From Sipunculus nudus (taxonomy: Eukaryota; Annelida; Sipuncula; Golfingiida; Sipunculidae), in NCBI GenBank assembly GCA_026874595.1, contig CM049313.1, forward strand, positions 43,118,659-43,182,658: a DNA stretch of 64,000 bases. The letters are read 5' to 3'. This document shows, piece after piece, positions 50,006 to 63,123 of this stretch (positions are counted from its first letter, which is position 1; every line of letters begins with the position of its first letter). Below the pieces are notes generated by a model. It was not told where the DNA came from, searched no databases, and saw only the letters and a program-made list of their open reading frames with translations. The position numbers were made by a program, and so were the translations under genes.

Positions 50006-53000
50006 GCTGTTGTGTACTGTGAAGGGCTGTATTATACTCACTGCTGTGGTGTACTGTGAAGGGCTGTATTATACTCACTACAGTGGTGTACTGTGAAGGG
50101 CTGTACTATACTCACTGCTGTTGTGTACTGTGAAGGGCTGTATTATACTCACTGCTGTGGTGTACTGTGAAGGGCTGTATTATACTCACTGCTGTGGTGT
50201 ACTGTGAAGGGCTGTATCATACTCACTGCTGTGGTGTACTGTGAAGGGCTGTATTATACTCACTGCTGTGGTGCACTGTGAAGGGCTGTATTATACTCAC
50301 TGCTGTGGTGCACTGTGAAGGGCTGTATTATACTCACTGCTGTGGTGTACTGTGAAGGGCTGTATTATACTCACTGATGTGGTGTACTGTGAAGGGCTGT
50401 ATTATACTCACTGATGTGGTGTACTGTGAAGGGCTGTATTATACTCACTGCTGTGGTGTACTGTGAAGGGCTGTATTATACTCACTGCTGTGGTGTACTG
50501 TGAAGGGCTGTATTATACTCACTGCTGTGGTGTACTGTGAAGGGCTGTATTATACTCACTGCTGTGGTGTACTGTGAAGGGCTGTTTTATACTCACTGCT
50601 GTGGTGCACTGTGAAGGGCTGTATTATACTCACTGCTGTGGTGTACTGTGAAGGGCTGTATTATACTCACTGCTGTGGTGCACTGTGAAGGGCTGTATTA
50701 TACTCACTGCTGTGGTGCACTGTGAAGGGCTGTATTATACTCACTGCTGTGGTGCACTGTGAAGGGCTGTATTATACTCACTGCTGTGGTGCACTGTGAA
50801 GGGCTGTATTATACTCACTGCTGTGGTGTACTGTGAAGGGCTGTATTATACTCACTGCTGTGGTGTACTGTGAAGGGCTGTATTATACTCACTGCTGTGG
50901 TGTACTGTGAAGGGCTGTATCATACTCACTGCTGTGGTGTACTGTGAAGGGCTGTATATACTCACTGCTGTGGTGCACTGTGAAGGGCTGTATTATACTC
51001 ACTGCTGTGGTGCACTGTGAAGGGCTGTATTATACTCACTGCTGTGGTGTACTGTGAAGGGCTGTATTATACTCACTGCTGTGGTGTACTGTGAAGGGCT
51101 GTATTATACTCACTGCTGTGGTGTACTGTGAAGGGCTGTATTATACTCACTGCTGTGGTGCACTGTGAAGGGCTGTATTATACTCACTGCTGTGGTGTAC
51201 TGTGAAGGGCTGTATTATACTCACTGCTGTGGGGTACTGTGAAGGGCTGTACTATACTCACTGCTGTGGGGTACTGTGAAGGGCTGTACTATACTCACTG
51301 CTGTGGTGTACTGTGAAGGGCTGTACTATACTCACTGCTGTGGTGTACTGTGAAGGGCTGTATCATACTCACTGCTGTGGTGTACTGTGAAGGGCTGTAT
51401 CATCCTCACTGCTGTGGTGCACTGTGAAGGGCTGTATTATACTCACTGCTGTGGTGCACTGTGAAGGGCTGTATTATACTCACTGCTGTGGTGCACTGTG
51501 AAGGGCTGTATTATACTCACTGCTGTGGTGCACTGTGAAGGGCTGTATTATACTCACTGCTGTGGTGTACTGTGAAGGGCTGTATTATACTCACTGCTGT
51601 GGTGTACTGTGAAGGGCTGTATTATACTCACTGCTGTGGTGTACTGTGAAGGGCTGTATTATACTCACTGCTGTGGTGTACTGTGAAGGGCTGTATATAC
51701 TCACTGCTGTGGTGTACTGTGAAGGGCTGTATTATACTCACTGCTGTGGTGTACTGTAGAGGGCTGTATTATACTCACTGCTGTGGTGTACTGTGAAGGG
51801 CTGTATTATACTCACTGCTGTGGTGTACTGTGAAGGGCTGTATTATACTCACTGCTGTGGTGTACTGTGAAGGGCTGTATTATACTCACTGCTGTGGTGT
51901 ACTGTGAAGGGCTGTATTATACTCACTGCTGTGGTGTACTGTGAAGGGCTGTATTATACTCACTGCTGTGGTGTACTGTGAAGGGCTGTATTATACTCAC
52001 TGCTGTGGTGTACTGTGAACGGCTGTATTATACTCACTGCTGTGGTGTACTGTGAAGGGCTGTATTATACTCACTGCTGTGGTGTACTGTGAAGGGCTGT
52101 ATTTTACTCACTGCTGTGGTGTACTGTGAAGGGCTGTATTATACTCACTGCTGTGGTGTACTGTGAAGGGCTGTATTATACTCACTGCTGTGGTGTACTG
52201 TGAAGGGCTGTATTATACTCACTGCTGTGGTGTACTGTGAAGGGCTGTATTATACTCACTGCTGTGGTGTACTGTGAAGGGCTGTATTATACTCACTGCT
52301 GTGGGGTACTGTGAAGGGCTGTACTATACTCACTGCTGTGGGGTACTGTGAAGGGCTGTACTATACTCACTGCTGTGGTGTACTGTGAAGGGCTGTATTA
52401 TACTCACTGCTGTGGTGTACTGTGAAGGGCTGTATCATACTCACTGCTGTGGTGTACTGTGAAGGGCTGTATCATCCTCACTGCTGTGGTGCACTGTGAA
52501 GGGCTGTATTATACTCACTGCTGTGGTGCACTGTGAAGGGCTGTATTATTCTCACTGCTGTGGTGCACTGTGAAGGGCTGTATTATACTCACTGCTGTGG
52601 TGCACTGTGAAGGGCTGTATTATACTCACTGCTGTGGTGTACTGTGAAGGGCTGTATTATACTCACTGCTGTGGTGTACTGTGAAGGGCTGTATTATACT
52701 CACTGCTGTGGTGTACTGTGAAGGGCTGTATTATACTCACTGCTGTGGTGTACTGTGAAGGGCTGTATATACTCACTGCTGTGGTGTACTGTGAAGGGCT
52801 GTATTATACTCACTGCTGTGGTGTACTGTAGAGGGCTGTATTATACTCACTGCTGTGGTGTACTGTGAAGGGCTGTATTATACTCACTGCTGTGGTGTAC
52901 TGTGAAGGGCTGTATTATACTCACTGCTGTGGTGTACTGTGAAGGGCTGTATTATACTCACTGCTGTGGTGTACTGTGAAGGGCTGTATTATACTCACTG

Positions 53001-53624
53001 CTGTGGTGTACTGTGAAGGGCTGTATTATACTCACTGCTGTGGTGTACTGTGAAGGGCTGTATTATACTCACTGCTGTGGTGTACTGTGAACGGCTGTAT
53101 TATACTCACTGCTGTGGTGTACTGTGAAGGGCTGTATTATACTCACTGCTGTGGTGTACTGTGAAGGGCTGTATTTTACTCACTGCTGTGGTGTACTGTG
53201 AAGGGCTGTATTATACTCACTGCTGTGGTGTACTGTGAAGGGCTGTATTATACTCACTGCTGTGGTGTACTGTGAAGGGCTGTATTATACTCACTGCTGT
53301 GGTGTACTGTGAAGGGCTGTATTATACTCACTGCTGTGGTGTACTGTGAAGGGCTGTATTATACTCACTGCTGTGGTGTACTGTGAAGGGCTGTATTATA
53401 CTCACTGCTGTGGTGTACTGTGAAGGGCTGTATTATACTCACTGCTGTGGTGTACTGTGAAGGGCTGTATTATACTCACTGCTGTGGTGTACTGTGAAGG
53501 GCTGTATTATACTCACTGCTGTGGTGTACTGTGAAGGGCTGTATTATACTCACTGCTGTGGTGTACTGTGAAGGGCTGTATTATACTCACTGCTGTGGTG
53601 TACTGTGAAGGGCTGTATTATACT
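50006..53624. repeat. 37-bp tandem satellite, about 98 copies
   Basis: The unit reads TGCTGTGGTGTACTGTGAAG then GGCTGTATTATACTCAC. Copies differ by single substitutions: tac/cac, ggtgtac/ggggtac, attata/atcata/actata, and occasional 2-bp deletions (gtatatactc). A ~1,072-bp block (29 units) is repeated: rare variants at 51231, 51691, 51751, 52011 and 52101 reappear at 52303, 52763, 52823, 53083 and 53173. The period is not a multiple of three and it is non-coding. The first unit is diverged (tgttgtg) and the last decays into tctcttctttgc. Confidence 0.98.
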
Positions 53625-55127
53625 CTCTTCTTTGCTTTACTGTGAAATACTCACAGTACTATATTTCTGCTGTTAGGCTTTTTAAAAGAACAGGCAGGAA
53701 AACAGAACTGTACTAACTTTTGTACAGGAGAGTAAAGCTAATTCTATGTATGTGTATGCAGTACATTTGCGTATGTGGTACATATGAATTTGCAGCTAGA
53801 AAACAGACGAAAGCCCATGTTGGCACAATTTATTTGTGAGATTGTATATTGTGTTTATTTGATGGAACAGCAAGTCTGTCTGATGGTTTATGCCTTTGTA
53901 TAACTGTTGGTGAAAAACATTGTTTTTTCAGTGTTCTGTCAACCCCCTTCCAGTTTATTTAGAATCCCTACAAGGTTTTCCATTATCTTGGATACATATC
54001 AATGCATATTTAAACCCCTCTATACACTGACATGTAATTAAATTGTCACTGACACCCTGGGATCCTAGAAATTTACTGCTTAGTGCTTTTAAGGTTTCAG
54101 CTTGGCATGGTGATAAATGGATCTGAGTCAGCTGATGTATTGTAACCAGAAACGGGGCTACACAGGAAAGCTAGGTTTTCAGGAGGAAAGGGTTTAGAGG
54201 ATTTATTGATAGATAGGGATAGCTCAGTATTTATAAGATCATGTAAACTAGAAAAAAGAGACTTCATGCATATCTCCTCCAGCATTCTGGATCAGTGGAT
54301 TGGGAATATTCCCTGGATCCTGATCAGACATTGGTGTCTGCTACTCAAGGAAAGAAAATACATGGATCTAAGTTCAGAGAAATGTGGTCTTGGTTTACTA
54401 AATAGCTCTTTTCATCACAGGTCAGTATTGCCTGCCAAAACAAAGGCAGTCCACTATACCAATAACAAAAGCCAGCCAGGCCATTGGTTAAAATGAAACA
54501 ATTCTTTATATGGTAGGGATGAAGAATCCTTTATCCAACAAAACATTTTATTGCAATCCAGATTACCTCTAAAAATTCAAAGATTGCCCCTTCTAAAGAA
54601 GATCTTCCAACCCACCACCACAACTGCATCAAAATCTGTTTATAACATTTTGAGTAAAGTTGTTTACAAACCTCTCATTTTTTTAATAAAGCAAAAACAT
54701 TACCTCTTGGTGGAGGTATAGTTAGTATCCAGTCCATAGTTTAAGTTCACAGTTTCGATAGAGCAGTAGAATGAAGAATTGTATCTCCGTAAATTATCAC
54801 ATTGTATTTTATCAAATATACTTATATTATTGTATTATTATGCTGCTTCAGCTTATCTCACTCAGTCATGAATTTGATCAGTAGATGGCAGTGAAAGTAG
54901 CTCAGTCAGGCCAAGAGAATTGTGACAGGGTCAAAACTGACACCAGCTTAAATGAGGATGCTTCCACTTAAACAATACTACATGTTCAGCCATGTTGCTA
55001 TGCAAGAGTTTTATTTTATAACATTCAGTTCTTATAAACAGGTGTCATTGATTTGCCATACCATATGATGTACTAGCATGCATGTATCACTGGACAGGTC
55101 ATTTGTCATTAGTGCTGGGCTTAGAAA
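53625..55127. other. Unassigned spacer between the two tandem arrays
   Basis: No gene recognised. The opposing frames at 54097-54285 and 54206-54496 overlap, lack convincing splice context and match nothing that I recognise. Confidence 0.4.
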
Positions 55128-56802
55128 ATTGGAGGTGCTGACCTACAAGACTCAGGAAGGTCCCCTCTGATCAAGAGAAAAGCTTGCCTACAAGACTCAG
55201 GGAGGTCCCCTCTGATCAAGAGAAAAGCTGGACTACAAGACTCAGGGAGGTCCACTCTGATCAAGAGAAAAGCTGGCCTACAAGACTCAGGGAGGTCCCC
55301 TCTGATCAAGAGAAAAGCTTGCCTACAAGACTCAGGGAGGGCTTCTCTGATCAAAAGAAAAGCTGGACTACAAGACTCAGGGAGGTTCCCTCTGATCAAG
55401 AGAAAAGCTGGCCTACAAGACTTAGGGAGGTCCCCTCTGATCAGGCGAAAAGCTGGCCTACAAGACTCAGGGAGGTTCCCTCTGATCAAGAGAAAAGCTG
55501 GACTACAAGACTCAGGGAGGTCCCCTCTGATCAAGAGAAAAGCTGGCCTACAAGACTCAGGGAGGTTCCCTCTGATCAAGAGAAAAGATGGCCTACAAGA
55601 CTCAGGGAGGTCCCCTCTGATCAAGAGAAAAGCTGGACTACAAGACTCAGGGAGGTCCCCTCTGATCAAGAGAAAAGCTGGACTACAAGACTCAGGGAGG
55701 TCCCCTCTGATCAAGAGAAAAGCTGGCCTACAAGACTCAGGGAGGCCCCCTCTGATCAAGAGAAAAGCTGGACTACAAGACTCAGGGAGGTCCCCTCTGA
55801 TCAAGAGAAAAGCTGGACTACAAGACTCAGGGAGGTCCCCTCTGATCAAGAGAAAAGCTGGCCTACAAGACTCAGGGAGGTCCCCTCTGATCAAGAGAAA
55901 AGCTGGCCTACAAGACTCAGGGAGGTCCCCTCTGATCAAGAGAAAAGCTGGCCTACAAGACTCAGGGAGGTCCCCTCTGATCAAGAGAAAAGCTGGCCTA
56001 CAAGACTCAGGGAGGTTCCCTCTGATCAAGAGAAAAGCTGGCCTACAAGATTCAGGGAGGTCCCCTCTGACCAAGAGAAAAGCTGGACTACAAGACTCAG
56101 GGAGGTCCCCTCTGATCAAGAGAAAAGCTGGCCTACAAGACTCAGGGAGGCCCCCTCTGATCAAGAGAAAAGCTGGCCTACAAGACTCAGGGAGGCCCCC
56201 TCTGATCAAGAGAAAAGCTGGCCTACAAGACTACGGGAGGTCCCCTCTGATCAAGAGAAAAGCTGGACTACAAGACTCAGGGAGGTCCCCTCTGATCAAG
56301 AGAAAAGCTGGACTACAAGACTCAGGGAGGTCCCCTCTGATCAAGAGAAAAGCTGGCCTACAAGACTCAGGGAGGTCCCCTCTGATCAAGAGAAAAGCTG
56401 GCCTACAAGACTCAGGGAGGTCCCCTCTGATCAAGAGAAAAGCTGGACTACAAGACTCAGGGAGGTCCCATCTGATCAAGAGAAAAGCTGGACTACAAGA
56501 CTCAGGGAGGTCCCCTCTGATCAAGAGAAAAGCTGGACTACAAGACCTAGGGAGGTCCCCTCTGATCAAGAGAAAAGCTTGCCTACAAGACTCAGGGAGG
56601 TCCCCTCTGATCAAGAGAAAAGCTGGCCTACAAGACTCAGGGAGGTCCCCTCTGATCAAGAGAAAAGCTTGCCTACAAGACTCAGGGAGGTCCCCTCTGA
56701 TCAAGAGAAAAGCTGGCCTACAAGACTCAGGGAGGTCCCCTCTGATCAAGAGAAAAGCTGGACTACAAGACTCAGGGAGGTCCCCTCTGATCAAGAGAAA
56801 AA
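55128..56802. repeat. 45-bp minisatellite, about 37 copies, open on both strands
   Basis: The unit reads CTACAAGACTCAGGGAGGTC then CCCTCTGATCAAGAGAAAAG and CTGGC. All copies keep exactly 45 bp, so a 15-residue repeat (TRLREVPSDQEKSWP) is open on + for ~560 codons, and LPESCRPAFLLIRGD on the minus strand. Neither frame contains an ATG; the apparent starts are TTG, and a TGA lies just before the + frame (55139-55141). The most frequent changes (ctggcc/ctggac, ggtcccc/ggttccc/ggccccc) mix silent and non-silent changes. I call it non-coding, though an internal exon cannot be excluded. Confidence 0.9.
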
Positions 56803-57781
56803 GCAAAATACCTTCTTCATCAATGAAAGGGGAATATTCCTGAAATATAACATTGATAATAAGGAATGATTTATCATAAAGTATAACTTTAATTGGTTCT
56901 ACACATGGTATTTATAAATAAGTTTTACAGATTTTCAGAACCTGAGCTCCAGCCCCTACCCAGCTCCTTTGCCTATGAGGCCCTGTGTTAGAGCCCACCC
57001 AGGCCATATATAAATCCGACACTGTTTGGCAATAGGGTAAGGCACCATATTATCTGAGTTCTCTGTTCTAGTCCATATGCTGGAACTCTTGGCTCCTCGT
57101 GGTTAAAAATACTCTGAATAAGATTAGTTTACAAAATTTTACTCAGAATTTTATCAAATATGCAGTTGCAGATCCAAAGGGGGTCCAGGGAGGCAAGAAC
57201 ACCTCCCCTCTCCTTTTTTGAGCAGAAAAAACTCTTTAGGTTTTAGGACTGAATTCTGAGACCTGGACCCCTTCCTTTCAGGACGAGGGGGCCTTTTTTA
57301 GGTTTTCTTTTAGTCTAACATGGTTGGACCCTCCCTTTTCCAAATTCCTGGATCCACCCCTGATTTGGTATGAATGATTGTGAACAATCCCACTCCCACC
57401 ATTGGTTAAGGCCAAGTCATATTTATGTGCGTGTCATAACCAGAACACCTTGTTTTTATCACAATAAAAATACTCAGTACAATATTGACAGATGCTGCAC
57501 CAGTGGGAGAACATATTGACATCTGTTGTGTTTCTCCCAGAGCGTATTCTGTGTCTTGTCATAAATTTTTCATTTCCCACATTTCAGTGGAATCCTGTTT
57601 TTAATCATGGACAATTTATACTTCAAAGAGTATAGTGGTATGGTTATGTGAGCGTTCTGCCATGAAGACCTTGTATCATACAGAAATAGTGGTTTATTCC
57701 CTGTGCTCACATAGTAGTGTTTATCATTGAATAAGTTCAATTATTTGTGTCACAGGCTTGTGTATATATCACAGGAAAAAA
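56803..57781. other. Unassigned spacer
   Basis: No coding or mobile signature recognised. 57170-57370 has a gggtcc/ggaccc-rich patch (gatccaaagggggtccaggg, acctggaccccttcc) that may be a decayed palindromic repeat. Confidence 0.35.
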
Positions 57782-57875
57782 ACAGTACTAAATTAGCACT
57801 CACAGTGGACTAAATCAGTACCCACAGTGTCCTGAATCAGTACCCACAATATACTAAATCAGTACCCCACAGTTT
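57782..57875. repeat. ~27-bp minisatellite, about 3.5 copies
   Basis: Copies of ctaaatcagtacccacagtg with small changes: ctaaattagcactcacagtg, ctaaatcagtacccacagtg, ctgaatcagtacccacaata, ctaaatcagtaccccacagt. Confidence 0.85.
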
Positions 57876-59605
57876 CTATAACAAGATCTATTGACACTTA
57901 CTGTGACTCCCCCTAGCAATTGACCTACATTTTGCTACGTTTTATATATTTTTTTCTATACATTTTGCTATTTTATTCATGAGTAAATGATACGTCATGG
58001 TGTTGTGATACATTTATTTGACCATTTTGTAAATCAGGACTTTATACAGCATGTTTGATGGTTGGTACATAAACGTATAATGCTTTTGCTGAGTAGAACG
58101 ACAGGCAATCATCCTTGAATTTAACCTTCATGTTGTGGTGTTTGTTACTTATAAATTTACATATTTTACGCATTCAGGGAACATTGTTTACATCACAGTG
58201 AAAAAACTGTGGTAAAGTTTTGTGTGACGCAGAACATATGGCAAGATATAATGTCATTAATCATGACCCCAGCATATAAACCACATTGTGTCATCCTTAC
58301 TTCATTTCCATAGTTTGCTCAAACTCTGTAATACATTCATATGGAATCCCAAGGTGTAGTATTACATTTATTTGATCAAGCTGTGAATAAAGATTTTTAT
58401 TGTGGCAAATATAACAAGCGCATGGCTTATTAGTTTTACTGAACAAAATACAAGGGAATATTCAAAACATGAATTTATAAATGTCTCAGGTACACATTAA
58501 AGTTCTTTGGTTATGTGTACAGTAAACTTTCATGAATTTACAGACCTAACTTTTTCAGTTGTAATTTGACTTTTCGGCCCTTTTCATTCAAGACACCTTG
58601 TAAACTAATAGTATTATAATAAAAAAATTATGGATCCGTATAATTTTCATTAAGCAGTCTGACAGCCTTAGATTGCCACTCTGAAATGATATTTAAGACA
58701 CAAATATGATCCTTTTGTACATTTGAATATACACATTTGCATATGCAGCACTTTTGGTTTGCTCACTCGAGCGATTTAAAACAAATACGCATGATAACGG
58801 AGAGAAAATTCCAACCAAAGATGTCGGTGGTAGGGTATTCCTTTGGTGGATCATTTCTCTGCTCATGTAGTGCTCTATACTTTAAGCCCGATTTAGCTGC
58901 ATATATATGTACTCCAGTCACATACCTATTTATGGAATCATAGGCATCTGTCTAGCTTTAGTCTTTTCAAGCTTGAGAGAGTTATTGTCAAATTTCAAAT
59001 GCCATCCTCTATTAGAGAAAAACTATAGGCAATCATATATTTTTGGTGAACTAGCACATTCCAATATATTACCATTTTATAAAGGAAGCCCTGGTGATAA
59101 AATTAATCTGACAGTGAGATGTCAGGAGTGTTATTCCACAATGTGTCATGCAACAGTATTTAATCTTGGACAGTTTCACATTTATGTGCAATAAATTTAT
59201 TTTATATCTCAGACTGTCATGACTTTGACATTTGCAGCGATTTATCCACAGACCACAGTCTTTTCCATGAATTGTTTCTCTTCTTTCCACAAATTCTAGA
59301 AAATCCAGTATTTTCTCACAAGATATTTATACCATACTGTCTTTGCAAAAGGATAGGTCCATGTCCCATTAGTGGCACTATCTTCTGTGCTCAAGAATGA
59401 AGATACAGCAATATGATGAGAATGTTATGTTCTTGTTAAGCCTTATTTATTTTAGATTTTATATGCTCAAACTAATCAAGAAGTCACCACATGCGGTTAA
59501 GACAAGCAATAGAATCTTAGGTTTGGTTGAGGTTTGAACGTTGCAGAACCTTTTCACGTCAAACTTAGTTATGAACTTTTCACTCTCCTGTATTAATGTT
59601 AGTTG
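57876..59605. other. Unassigned AT-rich region
   Basis: Several short frames (58737-58943, 58907-59194) show no domain that I recognise and overlap each other in conflicting frames. No repeat boundaries found. Confidence 0.35.
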
Positions 59606-60480
59606 TATCCACTAAAACAAAGTTTTGCGGATACTATGTTTTTGACCGGGGTCCGCCACCGCGTTCGTTTACGGGAAACTCGTATGAGACTACTGGACTT
59701 ATTTTTCCTAAACTTACACCAATTATCAGGTCACATGTGAACTGGTGCCTTACCAATTGGTGTTGATCTCTGACCTTTCCTCTCTGCCCAGCATCCATTT
59801 GTGCGTCTGTTTCCATAAATAAACCCACATATCTTGGGAACAGTTTGACCGATCAGGATAACAATTTGTGCTTTATAACATACACAAAAAATGGTGGCGC
59901 CACCTGCAACCATGTTTGCACAGTGTTCATCTGTTCGTCTGCCTTGGGTTAAAATTACTCATAACTCGGCAATGGTTTAACATATCTGCCTAAAATTTTG
60001 CAAGTTTATACATTCTGGACTGCGTTCTTAATATATGACAGGTGGCGCCACCTACATTCTAGTTTATGCTGCAGACATCCAAGCTCATATCTTGGGAACC
60101 GTTTGACGGATTGGGCCAAAATTTTGCATGTGTATAGATCTCACATAGCTCTTTATCATACACAAAACTGGACAGGCCACCTGCAACCATTTTTGCACAG
60201 CGTCCGTCTGTTTGTTTGCCAGGGGCTAAAATCACTCATATCTCAGTAGTGGTTTGACTTATCTGCCGAAAATGTTGGGTGTTTATACATCATTGTTAGC
60301 TTTCTTGATTTTTTTGGCAGGTGGTGCCACATACATACACATTTCTGCTGCAGACATCCATGCTAATATGCAACACACCTCATTCTATTTCCCCTTTCCA
60401 TTCAATCCTTGCCTCAATTCACCCGTTCCACTCTGATTTTGGCGTATACACATAGTCTCTTGTTGACTACCCGTATTCTA
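59606..60480 (-). mobile_element. Family A element copy A5
   Basis: On the minus strand the left end AATACGGGTAGTCAACAAGA (60478 downward) and the right-end hairpin (TATCCGCAAAACTTTGTTTT then AGTGGATA, ending 59606) are both present. About four half-units lie between, with ggtggcgccacc-type starts at about 59895 and 60045. It is shorter than A3 by loss of core units. Confidence 0.8.
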
Positions 60481-61340
60481 GTTTAAGACAGTACTTGTTT
60501 ACATATGATATTATTATGAAATGGAAAAAAATGTTTTTTTTTTATCCTCATAGATCTTCACTAGTTGATACTTCATTTCAAAACTACAATATGTTTCACA
60601 TGTCTGCATAATATAATTTCTGTTTCTGTTAATTTCACTCGCATTTCCCATTTGTAACTTATCTATTTGGATTTATGAGATGGTGTATACAACCTTTGTG
60701 TGTCAACCTGTCTTTGATTATTGTATGAACTCACTTGTTATGTGAATGCAGTTATCAGTTTATTTTCAAATTGGACATGAGACACCAACTCTCGTTGGTC
60801 TGATTCTTGGCCCAGACCAATGATTGTGGGAGTTGCATGTTTAAAAATTGGAGCTGGATGCATAATCCTATACCAGGCTCTCATTGATCTTATTACAATT
60901 CTTTGCTCTGTGTGCACCTGGTGTTCAAACTTAGAAAATCTTGCTATACAAAGCAGAGGTAACACAAGAGGAGATCTTGGATGACTGCAGTGTATAACCA
61001 CTGTGTGAGGAGCGCAGGCGACTATGGAAAATTTTTTTTGGGGGGTGAGTGTGATAGTTATGTAATTGACTTACTATTCTACTATATTAAGACTTGTCAC
61101 ATGGTTTATTGACATGTTATGGGTAGGACTGAACACAGTGATATCAGAGTATCATAAAATAACCTGCTAAGCCAAGTTCATAACTTCTACGTTCACCATT
61201 CCATACTGGATCTAGATTATAACAACAATGAAGACTTGATATGTTTACCATTTCCTGAAGCCTTCTGTCCTGGGAGCATAATTTAGTGGGCACTTGGCAG
61301 TGAATGTAATTAGCTTAAAATACAGAAAGTGCTGTAATTC
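60481..61340. other. Unassigned spacer
   Basis: No gene or repeat signature recognised. Confidence 0.35.
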
Positions 61341-61930
61341 TGTGTATCTGACAGGTTTATATTAGCTGCTATGTCACATCAGCCATGAACAGGCCATTTC
61401 CTCGGTTAACTGCATTGTAACTGTGGAATCTAGACAAACGTATGTGTAAGCCAGGTTTGAACGAGTTGCCATGGTAATGGTATTGGTCAGCAGACGTAGG
61501 TGACAGATGAAGCGGGTGATAATCGTGGGCAGCGTGGTGACCACTAATTACCGGTACCTGACTTAAACAAGGAAGGTAATCAATTGCAGTTACCTCTAAT
61601 TGGTCAGCTTTGCATGGACAGAATGCCATCATAGGGAGCCACCTGTCCTCCCTAACGGTTACTTAGCATGACATGAAATTGTACAGATACTAATTACAGA
61701 TCGTGTCTGTTCACTAACAAACAGCTAATGAATATTTTATGATTGTTAATAATTTTGACAGGGTTGTCCCTGCAGTCTAGTAAATGTGTCAATTAACTGA
61801 TCAATACTATTTATAGACGTGAGTTTGCCTTGGTGGAATGAGGTGTCATTAGCGGTCACTGTTGAGCCAGGTTGTACAAGGTCAGCAGCTAATTTGATAT
61901 TCTTAATATTCATTTAAGATGAACATTAAG
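61341..61930. other. Possible conserved regulatory region (homeodomain-type words)
   Basis: More complex, less repetitive sequence than its surroundings, with many ATTA/TAAT words (ccactaattaccggtacc, ctaattacagatcg, gtcaattaactgatcaat, cagctaatttgatattc) and no mobile-element ends. A minus-strand frame (61632-61369) is open for 87 codons without homology that I recognise. A distal enhancer is possible; this is speculation from composition. Confidence 0.2.
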
Positions 61931-61979
61931 CCCCAAGGCTAAAAAAAGGTAAGCAAAATTTCAGTGTTGGTTTATATTT

Positions 61980-62275
61980 AATCAGTCTTCAAGGTCTTAG
62001 CTGATCAAGGTAACGCCTTTCCCTACTTCATAGGACTCCAAAAGGCTTCACCTGTCTCCAAAGTCCTATCAGCTGCAAGGGTTCACCTGTCCCTCAGGTA
62101 ATTTCAGTCCCCATGGTAACAGGTGTCTTGAAGGTCTACAAGGTCCTTTCATTGTCTCCAAGGTCCTTTCATTGTCACAAAGAATTTAGTTATCTTTTTC
62201 CAGGGTCCTTTAATAGTTTCCAGGGTTTTATCTGTCACTAAGGTCATTCATGGTCTCCAGTACTTTGACACATTG
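61980..62275. repeat. Degenerate (tctccaaggtcctttcattg) repeat region
   Basis: The words tctccaaggtcctttcattg, cacctgtctccaaagtccta, ttccagggtcctttaatag and gtcactaaggtcattcatgg recur at ~25-40-bp intervals, an old minisatellite. Confidence 0.5.
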
Positions 62276-63123
62276 TGTGATTTATTGATACAACAACATG
62301 TCAACTGATACAAGAGCTCCAGTCTGATTACTGATGGCTCTGGTTGGAACGGATACCACATCACAAGTTTAGTTGTCATTCACTGGTAACATTGGCAAAG
62401 AATTTTTTTTTTCAAGTTTATGTTTAATCTGTATTTCATGGAAATTATTTTAAAGTATTTTCTGTAAATTAATTTATTTTAATTTAATTAATTTGTTAAT
62501 TAATTTTGTAAATGTACCTATATTCTGTAGGTCTGAAGAAATAAAATAAAATAAGACCATGACAGGAGTACATTCTACAGCTTGTTACTTTTTTAAAGTT
62601 AAAGACTTTAATTTTTTAAAGTAAAAAAATTTTTTCACATTTTTCTCAGGTTAAAAAAATAACATTTTCATTGTATCAGTTTAGGTGCATACATTTTGTT
62701 GAGAAGGATAATCCTGTGCTCTTATTAACAGCCACAAATGAGAGAGATGCATCATAACTGACATTAGCTGTAGCTCTTAATGGCCTTGAATGTTCTATTT
62801 CTGAAGATTATTAAAAAGTATCAAATATAGTAGCATTTAATTAAATTTACAATTTAGACATTCTTACAGGAACTATTCTGTTTTTAAAGACTTGGGGCCT
62901 TTTATGTTAAAGGCAGAAAATACTCTTGTACTGTTTAATAGGTTTAAAAGGAATGTTAACCAGTGAAGGGGGGATTTCAATCAAACAAAGGCTAACTTTT
63001 AGGAGGAAAGGGGCAGAAACAAAGCACTTAAAAAAGCCTCAAATAATTCCTGCAGTATGTTATATATTCATACTTTTGCATAAAATTTGTGAATGTAATT
63101 GTTTTCTTATCACATTTTATATT
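62276..63123. other. Unassigned AT-rich spacer
   Basis: Contains a ttaattaatt-type patch at 62465-62510 and otherwise nothing recognisable. Confidence 0.35.

Noticed and set aside
50006-53624. CRISPR-like array of ~37-bp repeats
   Set aside because: Units are directly adjacent with no spacers, the genome is eukaryotic with introns, and no cas genes are present.
55184-56869. 561-codon open frame on + across the 45-bp array (and 362/191-codon frames on the minus strand)
   Set aside because: The apparent starts are TTG, there is no in-frame ATG, a stop lies just upstream, and both strands are open equally because the period is a multiple of three. Kept as a minisatellite and raised as a finding only.
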